Assembly (NCBI GenBank): GCA_019056595.1
Contig: CP036163.1
Span: 4,464,001 to 4,528,000 of the forward strand
DNA length: 64,000 bases
From: Pectobacterium atrosepticum
GTDB lineage: Bacteria; Pseudomonadota; Gammaproteobacteria; Enterobacterales; Enterobacteriaceae
Direction of reading: 5' to 3'
The notes under the pieces were generated by a model that saw only the letters and a program-made list of their open reading frames with translations, was not told the DNA's origin and did no database searches. Shown in pieces: positions 36,439 to 48,200 of the stretch; positions within the stretch are counted from its first letter, which is position 1, and each line of letters opens with the position of its first letter. The translations under genes were made by a program, and so were the position numbers.

Positions 36439-37167
36439 ATGAAAGCTGGGATTTCGTTGTCACTTTCATTGGCTCTGAGTTGTTCTGCCGTTGCGCAGGG
36501 GCAGAAAATATCTGTCCCACCCGTGTTTAATATTTTTGAGCTCGTCATCAGGCAGGATAAAAATAACGCCTACGACAGCCTGGCTGAAAAAAATATTACT
36601 GCTTCGGTAACCGGTGAATCTGGAACGCTGGCGATGTATTCAGCCAAAAAGAAAACGAACCCGGTAGTTGCTTATATGTATGAAATTTATGCTGACAGTG
36701 ATGCCTACGATAAACACCTGAACTCAACGAGTTACAACGAATTTTTGCGCAATTCACCTGATATTCTGGAAACGAGTCAAACGCGTAGAATTGATGTGAT
36801 ACCGCAATTTCTGGCGGACAAAAAGATTGTGCAAAACGATAGCACGATAAATAACTTTGTCATCGTGGATGTGAAACCAGAGCTTGGGCAGGCTTTTCGC
36901 CATGTCGTTTTACCCGAAATGGTACAGTCGATTGAGCGAGAAGAGGGTGTTCTGGCAATGTATGCCGCTATCGATAAAGCTAACCGTAATCGCTGGTATT
37001 TTTATGAAATATACGCCAGCGAAAATGCTTATCAGGCTCATCGCCTGACACCACACTTTAAAGCCTACATTAATCAGACCGCAGAGATGACGACCTATAA
37101 AGAGGCCATTGCTATTAAGCCTGGCTTGTTGATGAATAAAGGCGGCATGCGGTATGAAAATGAGTGA
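36439..37167 (+). CDS. Exported protein with two ABM domains
   Basis: A 242-residue protein. ATG 36439 is chosen over 36349 because AGAGAGG lies just upstream and a signal peptide follows (MKAGISLSLSLALSCSAVA-Q). Two ABM (dimeric alpha/beta barrel) repeats are seen: residues ~30-130 (VFNIFELVIRQDKNNAYDSLAEKNI...MYEIYADSDAYDKH) and ~135-235 (NNFVIVDVKPELGQAFRHVVLPEM...FYEIYASENAYQAH). ABM proteins are usually cytoplasmic single domains, so an exported tandem is unusual. It may bind or oxidise a small aromatic in the periplasm. It is the last gene before a terminator. Confidence 0.82.
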   Translation: MKAGISLSLSLALSCSAVAQGQKISVPPVFNIFELVIRQDKNNAYDSLAEKNITASVTGESGTLAMYSAKKKTNPVVAYMYEIYADSDAYDKHLNSTSYNEFLRNSPDILETSQTRRIDVIPQFLADKKIVQNDSTINNFVIVDVKPELGQAFRHVVLPEMVQSIEREEGVLAMYAAIDKANRNRWYFYEIYASENAYQAHRLTPHFKAYINQTAEMTTYKEAIAIKPGLLMNKGGMRYENE

Positions 37168-37484
37168 GTTACGCCGTGTTACTGAAAATGCGGTAAAAAG
37201 TGTGAAAAAATGTGGTTATTACTTTTCCTGATTCTCTCAGTGTGTGGGAGGCGGTGACATCAGGCTGTCAGCCCATCGAAAATTCAGGCGGTGCGCTGAG
37301 CCGTTCGTTCACGGCTATTCTCTGACCCACCAAACCCCGGAACGCAAAAATCCCGCTTAAGTTTCCTTAAGCGGGATTTCTAAATTTTGCTCCTCTGACT
37401 GGGATCGCCTTCGCCATTAACTGGCTAATAAGTAAGCTAAGCCCGAATCCCCTTTCTGCCAAGACCACCAGAATGACCCCAGTG
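37168..37484. other. Convergent intergenic region before the NRPS locus
   Basis: This 317-bp gap holds a strong bidirectional terminator (37348-37379). Between it and the exporter stop a 45-codon minus-strand frame, overlapping the exporter end, encodes a hydrophobic peptide (MKVILFSTGVILVVLAERGF...). I do not regard it as proven. Nothing else is seen. Confidence 0.5.
37348..37379. terminator. Bidirectional terminator closing the NRPS/exporter transcript
   Basis: AAATCCCGCTTAAG (37348-37361) and CTTAAGCGGGATTT (37366-37379) are perfect 14-bp arms around TTTC, with A-rich flank left and T-rich flank right. It separates the plus-strand oxidoreductase operon from the minus-strand NRPS locus. 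Confidence 0.9.
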
Positions 37485-39149
37485 CTAAACAGTATTACCT
37501 TCATCAGCGATGAGTCGACCGTTTTCGAGCTTGATGCAATGATCGGCCAAGTGGAAAAAACGATCGTCATGTGTGATAGCCAATACGGCTTTACCACGAG
37601 CGGCCAACTCAGGCAGAAGTTCCTGATAAAACACGCGTTTGAATAACGGATCCTGATCGGCTGCCCATTCATCGAACAGATAGAAAGGGCGATCCTCAAG
37701 ATAGGTCACGACCAGCGCGAGGCGCTTACGTTGCCCCTGCGAGAGGTTGCGAGTAGAAAAATAGCCGTTTTCCACCGTGACCTTATTCTCCAGATGCAGC
37801 TTGGCCAGTAGTGCATTAGCGCGTGAATCCAGCGTTGAGTCGGCATCATTCAACCCAATCAGTGATTCGAAAAGGTGAAAGTCAGAGAATACGGCGGAGA
37901 AAAGCTGCCGATAGTTGGCACGATTGCTGTCAACGACCTCGTGGCCGTCGACAGTAATGGTGCCACTTTCCGGCGTGTATAGACCGACCAGCAGCTTGGC
38001 GAGCGTTGTTTTTCCGCTTCCGTTACCGCCAATCAGAAACGTAATTTCCCCCCGCCTGAGCGTCATATCAATCGGCCCCAGTTGAAACACGCGGTCTTCT
38101 TTTTCACGGTAATAGCTATGGATAACGCCAGACAGACTGATAGTGTCGGCATTGCCAAATTCATTCGCGGAGACGGTATGATCGATGGAATCGCGTTCGT
38201 CCAGCTCAGATAATATCGCGCTAATTCTTCGTAATGAGACGCGCGCAGAATTTAACGTTGGAATGCTATTGAGTAATCCTTCCAGCGGCATCAGCATGAA
38301 TAAAAATACGATGACATAGCCCGCCAGTGCTGTTGATTCAAGCCCCGGTATTATGGTCGGGGAAAAGATGACCAGACCAAGGAAACTATAGAAAAGGAAG
38401 AGGATCCAGCCAACGCCGAAAGCATAAACGCCGAAGGCGCGGGTACGATTTTTGCGTACGGCGTCGATTTCTTTACCGAGTGACTGATTGAGAAACGCAT
38501 GCGCACGGGAGACATGCAATTTGAGTTCTTTTGCACCGGAAAATAGCGCATTGAAGTGGGTAAATAAGCGATCTTGTGCCTGACCTGCTGCTTTCAGGGA
38601 GGTGAACGCCGTGCTTCCGCCCAGACTGTAACCCAGTGAACCAATGACAACGATTGTCAGTGCCAGAAAGAAGATAGGGAGCGATAGCCAGGCAAGGTAT
38701 CCCAGACAGCCGACGACGATAGAACCTTGCATCACGATGTTCGGCAGGGTGAAGAACAAGAGTGATACGCTGGTTGAGTCATCCGTGATGATCGACTGCG
38801 CACGTGAGGCACCCAGTTCTTCTATCTGACGGAAGGGCGCGCGAGCCACGCGGCTTGAAATTAGTTCGCGCATTTTTGCCATGGTGCCTTGGCTTAATCT
38901 GGCGAAAATGACGCCGCTGAGAATACGGCAGGAAATTGCCAGGACAGTCAATATGGCAAAATACCAGGCGAGTGGCACATAGTCATCGGTGGGCGTCAGC
39001 AGCGCTTTGTTGATTAAGGTAATCAGTAAAACGCTGGCAATGCCATTGGTGACACTGGCTACTGTGGCAATCGTCAATACCCGCCGTGAATCAAACAAGA
39101 GTGAGAGTAAAAGCTTTAGCGCTGGATTTTTGGTTGTCGACGTATTCAT
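37485..39149 (-). CDS. Cyclic-peptide export ABC transporter (SyrD/PvdE type)
   Basis: Half-size exporter of 554 residues: about six membrane helices in the first ~320 residues and one ATP-binding domain. Walker A is LIGGNGSGKTTL, signature NLSQGQRKRLALV, Walker B FYLFDEWAADQDP and H-loop AITHDDRF. The FDEWAADQDP Walker B is characteristic of the cyclic-peptide/siderophore exporters SyrD and PvdE. The gene lies 86 bp downstream of the last NRPS gene on the same strand. It presumably moves the finished peptide, or its acylated precursor, across the inner membrane. A bidirectional terminator follows. Confidence 0.92.
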   Translation of the reverse strand: MNTSTTKNPALKLLLSLLFDSRRVLTIATVASVTNGIASVLLITLINKALLTPTDDYVPLAWYFAILTVLAISCRILSGVIFARLSQGTMAKMRELISSRVARAPFRQIEELGASRAQSIITDDSTSVSLLFFTLPNIVMQGSIVVGCLGYLAWLSLPIFFLALTIVVIGSLGYSLGGSTAFTSLKAAGQAQDRLFTHFNALFSGAKELKLHVSRAHAFLNQSLGKEIDAVRKNRTRAFGVYAFGVGWILFLFYSFLGLVIFSPTIIPGLESTALAGYVIVFLFMLMPLEGLLNSIPTLNSARVSLRRISAILSELDERDSIDHTVSANEFGNADTISLSGVIHSYYREKEDRVFQLGPIDMTLRRGEITFLIGGNGSGKTTLAKLLVGLYTPESGTITVDGHEVVDSNRANYRQLFSAVFSDFHLFESLIGLNDADSTLDSRANALLAKLHLENKVTVENGYFSTRNLSQGQRKRLALVVTYLEDRPFYLFDEWAADQDPLFKRVFYQELLPELAARGKAVLAITHDDRFFHLADHCIKLENGRLIADEGNTV

Positions 39150-39235
39150 ATTATGTCCATACGTTATTGAGGCCTACAAGATACCGAGATTCGCGACCAG
39201 CGTTGTAAGCTGGTCGCGCCAACAGCCAGCTTTTG

Positions 39236-42200
39236 CTATTTCCTAAGGTTCAGAGTCCTCCATAGCCAATCGGCAAGCCGTTCGACCTGTGGCATGGAGA
39301 GCATGGTCATGTGGTTGCCCGGCATTAAAACAGGGTCTAATTGAGTAACATGTGTGCTCCATTCGCTTTCGTTCGTCGTTCTTTCATCCGTGTCTCCCTC
39401 TTTGGCGCTGACCAGATAAACCGCACCGTCGTAGTGAGCGCGTGGCGTATACACCGTATTCAGGTTGGCCTGCATTACTTGAACAATTCCCTGCAACAGA
39501 GCAGTGGTTGTGTGCGTAGAGAAAATACCGGCTTTTACCAGCGCGCGGTGCAACCGTGTGATCTGTTCCTCCGGTGCCATATCCACAAATTGAGATCGCG
39601 TCAGCGCTAAAGGCTGCGCCAGAATCATGTTGTAGATGTCGATCAATTTCATGATCGTCTCAACGCGATCGATCGCTTTCGGCGGACACGCCTGAACGTC
39701 GGGAGCATCAGTATCGACCAGTATCAGACTGGCTACCGATTCCCCCTGTGCCTGTAGCTGTAATGCGATTTCAAAAGCTACCCATCCACCAAAGGAATGT
39801 CCTAGCAGGTGATAAGGTCCATGGGGTTGCTTTTGCCGTATTCCCTGAAGATAGGCTCGTGCTGCGCCCTCTACGCTGATATAAGGCGGTTGGCCGATTT
39901 CTGTCAGGCCGCGAGCCTGTAAAGCACTGACGGGTTGTTGCGTCGGTAGCGCCAGCGCCAGTTCAATAAAGCTGGAAGCATTGGCTCCTGCCCCAGGGAT
40001 ACAAAAGAGCGGAGGAATCCCTGGCGTACCGTTTTGGATAACGATGTTTGGCACATAGTCAGTGGGTAACAGGAACCCGCTAAACGAGTCGGCAACCTGA
40101 TTCAGCAAAGGCGGCTGCATTATCGTGTAGTGGGTTCCACCGATAGGATGAAGCACCGAGTCCTTACCGACGATGCCTTGCCATTCTCCCCAGATATCAT
40201 CATCGGTGATGTGCTCTGCACGGTAGAGGTGAACCGGCAGGGCTGACGCGGGAGCACGATAATGCCGGGATAACTGCAAGATCGTTCTTTGGCTGTTGAG
40301 GCGTAGAAGAATATCTTCTTTGGTGATGCCGGAAGGGAGCCATTGACGCTCATGGCAGCGTGCGATGGTTAGCTCGATGTCTCCCAATGCGCGTAGATCC
40401 TCCAGATCTTGTTCATCGGCTGTCGTCATGTGATTACGTAAATAGACGAAGAGGATATTAATGTTTTCCTGCTCATCACTTAAATCCCCGGAGGAATAGA
40501 CGATTTTTTGCTCGCCAGACTGAGCGTCTGCCCGATTGAAATTATAGGAATCGATCATGCCAAGAAACGCGACCTCCTCGCCGCTATTAAGCAGCTGTAG
40601 CCCGATTTCATAGGCAATCGATCCACCTAATGACCATCCGGCAAGGCGATAAGGGCCGTGAGGCTGAATACGACGGATCGCATTCAGATGGTCAGTCGCC
40701 AGTTCCTCAATAGACGCTGGCGGTGACGGTAGCGTATGCAGGCCTAGAGACTGTAGCGCGTAAACAGGCAAGGCGGGTGGTAGCAGCGTGGCGAAGGTTG
40801 AATAAACCAACGGGTCACCGGTTGATTCGTGTATCAGGAAGAGCGGCAGAAGATTACCTTCAGGGCTGAGCGGCACAGGGTTCATATCAAACGGAGAACT
40901 TGATGTCGCTGAGGTATCACTGCCAACCACGAAGGCCAGATCGCATAGCGTTGGATGAGAGAAGAGCGTGGCAAGCGATACCTCCATGCTCTGTTCACGC
41001 ATATGGTTCAGCAACTGCACCGCCAGCAGCGAGTGACCACCAAGTTCAAAGAAGTGGTCATGACGTCCTACCCGTTCCAGACCCAGTAGCATCTGCCAGA
41101 TATGCGCCAGCTTCATTTCCACCTTGCCTTGTGGCGCTTCATAGCCATGGCTGACGACGGCCGTTTGGTCTGGTGCCGGTAGGGCTTTACGATCCAGCTT
41201 GCCGTTCGGCGTAAGTGGGAAAGTATCGAGCATGACAAAGGCCGACGGGATCATATAGTCGGCTAAATGTGTCGAGAGCTGCTGACGTAGCTCGGCAGGC
41301 ATCAGTTCAATACCGGGCTGAGGACAGAGGTAGGCGACCAGCCGGGTGTCGCCGGGGCTGTCCTCGCGGGCGACGACCACGGCTTCCTGCACGCCGGGAC
41401 ATTGCATAAGGCGGGCCTCGATTTCCCCCAGCTCGATACGGAAGCCGCGCAGCTTGACCTGGAAGTCATTACGGCCGAGGTATTCGAGGCTGCCATCGGG
41501 CAGCCAGCGGGCCAGGTCACCGGTCTTGTAGAGACGGGCACCGGGCTGGTTGATGAACGGGTCGGGAATAAAGCGCTCGGCGGTGAGGTCGGGGCGGTTG
41601 AGATAACCGCGGGCGACGCCGACGCCGCCGATATGGAGTTCACCAGCGACACCGAGGGGCACAGGCTGGCCGAGGGTGTCGAGGATATAGAGCTGGGTAT
41701 TGGCGATGGGGCGGCCAATGGGAACAAAACTGCGGTGGTCGTCAGGCTGACAGGCCCAGAAGGTGACGTCAATGGCGGCTTCGGTAGGGCCATAGAGGTT
41801 ATGGAGCTGGGCGTTGAAGCGGGCAAAGAAGCGCTGCTGCAACTCGGCAGGCAGGGCTTCGCCGCTGCAGATGACACGACGCAGGGAGTCACAGGCACAG
41901 TCTGCATCGGCCCACTGAACGAACTGCTGGAGCATGGAGGGCACGAAGTGCAGGGTGGTGATGCCGGTACGCTCAATGAGCTGCGCGAGGTAGGCCGCAT
42001 CCTTGTGTCCGTCAGGGCGGGCCATGACGAGGCGTGCACCGTAGAACAGGGGCCAGAAGAACTCCCAGACGGAGACGTCAAAGCTGAAGGGGGTCTTTTG
42101 CAGCACGCGGTCATCGGGGGTGAGACGATAGGTGTTCTGCATCCAGACGAGGCGGTTGCAGAGTCCGCGGTGGCTGTTCATGACGCCCTTGGGCTTGCCG

Positions 42201-45200
42201 GTGGAGCCGGAGGTGTAGATGACGTAGGCCAGATGGTGGGCATCCAGACCGGGGACGTGAGGGTTGTCCTCACTCAGGTGGCTGAAGTCGGCGGTATCGA
42301 GCAGGATGCGCGGGATGTCTCCGGTCAGCAGAGCACTCTGGTTCGCCTGAGTCAGCAGTGCCACGGGGCGGGCATCGTCAAGCATGTAGGCGAGGCGCTC
42401 GGCGGGGTAGCCGGGGTCAAGCGGGACATAGGCGGCGCCGGCCTTGAGAATGGCGAGCAGGCCGATGACCATGTCGAGCGAGCGCTCGACGCAAATGGCG
42501 ATGCGGTCATCGGGTTTTACGCCGAGGTCGATGAGGTGATGCGCGAGCTGGTTGGCGCGGCGGTTGAGCGCGTCATAGGTAAGGTGCTGGTCTTCAAAGA
42601 GCACGGCGGTGGTATCGGGTGTGCGAGCGGCCTGGTCTTCGACGAGCTGATGGATAAGGGCATCGTGCGGGAAGTCGGCCTCGGTGGCATTGAAGTCGAG
42701 CATGACCTGCCGGCGCTCACTGTCCGGCAGTATCGGCAGCGACATGATAGGGCGCTCTGGCTCCGTGGCCAACGCTTCAATCAATTCCTTAATAGCAGTT
42801 TCCAGATAGTGGGCAATACGTGCCGAGTCGATTTCTGAGTTGGTTTGGGTAACCAGACGGAAATTTTTGCCGAGATCGTCTACCGATACGGTTAACGGAT
42901 AGTTGGTGCGTTCCTCCACGGTTAACTGGCGCATACCCTGCCAGACTCCGGTGGTGGCGTCGTTGTTAGCCGCACTGTGCTGGCTGTGACGGTAGTTAAA
43001 CAGCGTACTGAACAGTGGCAGAGGCGGTGTGACGCCGCTGCATCGTTGCGCTAATGCCAGCGGCGTTTGTTCATGCTCCAGAAGCGAGATGAGTTCATCA
43101 TAGGTTGAACGGATTACATCAAGTACGCTGTGATCGTTAAGGGAAATACGCAGCGGCAACGTGTTAATAAACATGCCCATTACCCTGTCTGCGCCATCTG
43201 TACCCTGTAAGCGACCGAGCAGGACAGAGCCAAAAACCACATCATCACGATTGCTGATATGTGCCAGCACCTGTGCCCAGGCCACGTGGAACAGGACGCC
43301 GGGGCTGACTCCCAGTCGGTTTGCCCGGTGTCGTATCGCTTGGGCTAATGCAGGATCGAGATACTGCACGGTTTCATCCATATTCTCGCCACCGGATTGT
43401 ATATCGACCAGACCAAAAGGCGCGGTAGGCGCATCGACATCGGCCAAACGGGAGCGGAAATACGTTTCATGAGCGGTCATTGGGACGCTTAAAATCTGAG
43501 CGATAAAGTTACGATAAGGCAGCGGCGTGGGCAGATCATTATCGCGACCCTGTAAGATCGTTCTTATTTCGTCAATCATCAGGGCGAGAGTGATGTGGTC
43601 GCAGACCAGATGATGGAAGCCTAGCGCCAGCAGCCATTCCTGATTTGCCACATCGTGAGCGATATCAGCAGTAAGCAACGGCGCCTCACCGAGATTGATG
43701 CGGCGCGTATGCGAATCGGTATGGGTGCGTAGCTGACTGAGCACATCGTTTTCCGAATCAGTCTCCAGCGTGTTTATCGGTAACTGCGCGTGACGCCAAA
43801 CGACTTGGATCGGTTGGCTAAGACCTTGCCAGCAGACGGCGGTGTGCAGAATATCATGGCGATTGATAACGCGTTGCAGTGCGCTGAGGAAGGTATCAAG
43901 GCGCTCACGGGTATCAAAAGCAATCACGGTTTGCGACAGGTAGGTATCTCCCTGTTCCTGAAGCAGATAGTGGAACAAGATCCCCTCTTGCAGCGGCGCA
44001 AGCGGGTAAATGTCCTGCACATTAGCCGCGCCGCCGGGGACGGTCGCGACAATCGCGTCAATATCACGTTGTGAGAGGGAGAGCAGCGGCAGCAGTTCCG
44101 GTGTAATCGCCGTACAATCCGGTGAAATCAGGCTAGGAGGAACGACCTGGGGTTGTTTTGTGTGATTGGCCAGTATGGCCTGCGCCATATCGCAGAGTAT
44201 GGGGGCAGAGAAAACACTACGAACGTCCAGTGTCTGACCGATATTGCGTAACCGCTCAATCAGGCTGACGGCCATGAGTGAATGACCGCCAAGTTCGAAG
44301 AACTGATCGTGGCGGCCAACGCGATCCAGCCCCAATAGGTCTTGCCAAATTTGTGCCAGAGCGGTTTCGAGTTCTCCCTGTGGTGTGACATAACCGCGTG
44401 TGGCAACGGCAGAGTGATCCGGAGCGGGTAGCGCTTTACGGTCAATCTTGCCGTTCGGCGTGAGTGGGAAGGTGTCGAGCGTGACAAAAGCGCTGGGCAC
44501 CATGTACTCCGCCAGATGTTCGGCCAACTGTTGGCGCAGTTCCGTTGGATTGAGCTCAGCGTCAGGCTGGGAGCGGAGATAGGCAACCAGACGCGTATCG
44601 CCGGGGATATCTTCGCGCGCGGCGACCACCGCTTCCTGCACGCCGGGAAGCTGCATGAGGCGAGACTCAATCTCACCCAGTTCAATGCGGAAGCCGCGTA
44701 CCTTGACCTGAAAATCATTACGGCCCAGATAGTCGATATTCCCGTCTGGCAGCCAGCGGGCAAGATCGCCCGTCTTGTACATCCGGGCTTCTGGTGAACT
44801 TGAGAAAGGATCGGGAATAAAGCGTTCCGCCGTCAGATCTGGGCGATTCAGGTAGCCCCGTGCCACGCCTGCGCCGCCGATATAAATTTCCCCCGCGACG
44901 TTGAGCAGCGTCGGACGCCCTTGCGGATCCAAAATATAGATCTGGCTATTGGCGATAGGGTGACCAATCGGCACGGTGAGCCGATTGCGTGAAGTCTCAG
45001 TTGACGTCACGTGGTAGACAGAGGCCCACACGGCGGCCTCTGTTGGGCCATATTCGTTATACAGTGCGGTTGACAGGCCGAGCTGTTCAATCGCGGTTTG
45101 AATTTCCGGCGGACAGCGTTCACCCGCAACAATCAGCGCTTTCAGAGAGGCCAGTTCCTCATTCTGGCTCATCTGCAAGAGGCTCAAGGCCAAGGACGGC

Positions 45201-48200
45201 ACGCACAAAAGGCAGCAAATGTGGTGTTCATGCAGCATATGCAGTATGGCGGTTGGATCGACGGTTATCTCCTGCTGTGGCAGGTAGAGACTTCCCCCTC
45301 GGGTAAGCGTACCAAATACGCTGGCAAGCGCGCTGTCAAAGGCAATCGAGGACAGCAGCAGTACCCGCTCGAACATGGGGTAGGTTAATTGTCGGGCGTA
45401 GGTCGATGCCACAATGTTGCGGTGTTCGACCATGACGCCTTTAGGTTTGCCCGTCGAGCCCGAGGTATAAATGATGTAGGCCAGATGGTGAGGCGTCAGC
45501 CCGATTGCCTGAGCCGCTGGGTTGCTGTCTGAGCAGGCCTCGAACAGTGCCGTGTTATCCAACAATATCGTCGGAGCCGTGCTACTCAATGACGCCACCA
45601 AAGATGAGTGGGTCAAGAGTGCAACTGGGGCGGAATCCTCCAGCATATAAGTGAGACGTTCTGTGGGATAGGACGGATCAAGTGGTACATAGGCCGCGCC
45701 GGCTTTGAGGATACCCAGTAGACCGATCACCATTTCTGGGCTGCGCTCGACGCAAATCGCGATACGGTCATCAGGTTTTACGTCCAGAGAAAGCAGATGA
45801 TGAGCCAACTGGTTGGCGCGGTGGTTGACTTCCGCATAGCTGAGTAACCGGTCTTCGAACACGATAGCGATGGCATCTGGCGTCTGCACGACCTGTTGTT
45901 CGAACAGATGATGAAGCAGCGCAGGTGGGATTTCGGCTTCGGTTGCGTTGAAGTCGACCAGCAACGTTTTGCACTCCGCTTCTGGCAGGACAGACAAGCT
46001 GAGAATAGGCTGCTGCGGATCAATCGCTAACGCCTCAACAAGTGCGCGTAAAGCCGTCATCATATAATTCACGATTCGGGCGGGATCGATCTCGCTCACG
46101 GTCTGAGCCACCAAGCTAAATCCTTCACCCAGATCGTCTACGGATAGTGTGATCGGGTAGTTGGTACGCTCTTCGGTTGCCAAAAGCTTGATGCCGTTCC
46201 AGGCGCTGTTGTCATGTGTTCCCGTCTGGCTATGACGGTAATTGAGCAACGTACTGAACAGCGGCATCGGGGGTGTCACCCCGCTACAGCGTAGCGCTAC
46301 GGAAAGTGGCGTTTGCTCATGCTCAAGCAGGGCTGTGAGGTCGCGGTAGGTGGACTGTACGACATCCCGTACGCCGTGCTCGGCAAGGGAGAGGCGTAGC
46401 GGCAGTGTATTGATAAACATCCCCATGACCTGATCCGCACCTGCCGACCCTTGAAGGCGACCAAGTAAGACCGAACCGAAGACAACATCATCACGACCAC
46501 TGGTTTGCGCCAGTACCTGTGCCCAAGCAACGTGGAACAGCACTCCCGGGCTGATCCCCAACTGGCGGCACTGTTTACGAATTGCCATGGCTAATGACGG
46601 GGCGAGTAACTGGCTGGCTTTCATCACATCGTCCCCGTCACCTTGCACATTCAGCAAATCGAAGGGGGCGGTTGGTGCATCGATATCCGCTAATCGGTCA
46701 CGGAAATAGTCCTCATGTGCAGACGTTGGTACGCTGAGGTTTTGCGCAATAAAGTTACGATAGGGCAGCGGCGTCGGCAACGCTTCAGTATGACTTTGTA
46801 AGATCAGTCGAATTTCCTCAATGATCAGTGCCAGCGTCATATGGTCGCCGATCAAGTGGTGGAACGTCAGCGCCAACAGCCATTCATTACGCTCGCCGTC
46901 GTGAACAATGTCGGTAGAAAATAGCGGTGCCTGATTAAGATTAAGTCGACGCACGCTGGGATCGGTATAGGCCTTTAACTGCGCCAGAACCTGTTCTTCC
47001 TGCGCAGGAACAAACGTATTCACGCTCAACGGTGCCTGACGCCAGACAACCTGTACTGGCTGATTTAACCCCTGCCAGTAGAGAGCGGTACGCAAAATGT
47101 CGTGACGGTCAATGACGCGCTGTAGCGCATCTAAGAAGGCATCGAGACGTTCACGGGTATCAAAAGCGACAAGGTTGTTGAGCAGATAGGCGTCTCCCTG
47201 AGCCTGTAACCGGTGGTGGAATAAAATACCTTCCTGCAGCGGAGACAGCGGGTAGATATCCTGCACATTGGCTGCGCCGCCGGGGACACTTGCCACGATA
47301 GCGTCGATTTCGCCCTGAGAGAGTGTGACCAACGGCAACAGGTCGGGCGTAATTTGTTTGCAATCTCTAGGGATGATATTAGGCGCAACCTTGCTGAGAC
47401 TACTCTCCTGATGTACCTGTATAGACTCCGCCATGTCGGCTAGCGTGGGTAATGAAAAGACGCTACGCACGTCAAGCCGGTAACCCAGATTACGCAATCG
47501 CTCAATCAGGTTGACCGCCATTAGTGAATGGCCGCCGAGTTCGAAAAACTGATCTCGGCGTCCGACATGCGTTAAGCCCAGCAAATGTTGCCAAATAGAC
47601 GCCAGAATGGTTTCTTTTTCACCCACTGGTGCCTCGTAGGTACGCGTGACGATGGCTGTCTGATCGGGAACGGGTAACGCTTTGCGATCGAGCTTGCCAT
47701 TCGGCGTGAGCGGGAAAGCCTCCATGGTGACAAAAGCACTGGGCACCATATATTCGGCTAAATGGTGAGCCAGTTGCTGACGGAGTTCAGCAGGCACCAG
47801 TTCAACACCGGGTTGTGCAATGAGGTAAGCGACCAGACGCGTTTCTCCCGGAGTGTCCTCACGGGCGATCGCGACGGCTTCTTTCACGCCAGAGCACTGA
47901 ATAAGGCGTGCTTCAATTTCCCCCAGTTCTATACGGAAACCGCGTACCTTCACCTGGAAGTCGTTACGACCCAGATAGTCGATATTGCCATCGTTTAGCC
48001 AGCGACCAAGATCACCCGTTTTGTAGAGGCGAGCATCGGGATCGTCGGTAAACGGATCGGCAATAAAATGCTCTGCCGTTAATTCCGGGCGATTAAGGTA
48101 GCCGCGTGCGACGCCGACGCCACCAATATGAATTTCTCCGGTCGCGCCGATGGGAACCAATTTACCTTGCGGATCCAAAATATAGATGCGCGTGTTGGCA

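Noticed and set aside
37367-37503. 45-codon hydrophobic minus-strand frame overlapping the exporter end
   Set aside because: No ribosome-binding site of its own is clear and its stop lies in the terminator stem; no family similarity is recognised.
41402-42838. Long plus-strand open frames opposite the NRPS A domains (also at 50750-51748 and 51818-52534)
   Set aside because: They are antisense shadows of GC-rich adenylation-domain codons, recur wherever the A domain is duplicated and encode low-complexity Gly/Val/Glu-rich sequence.
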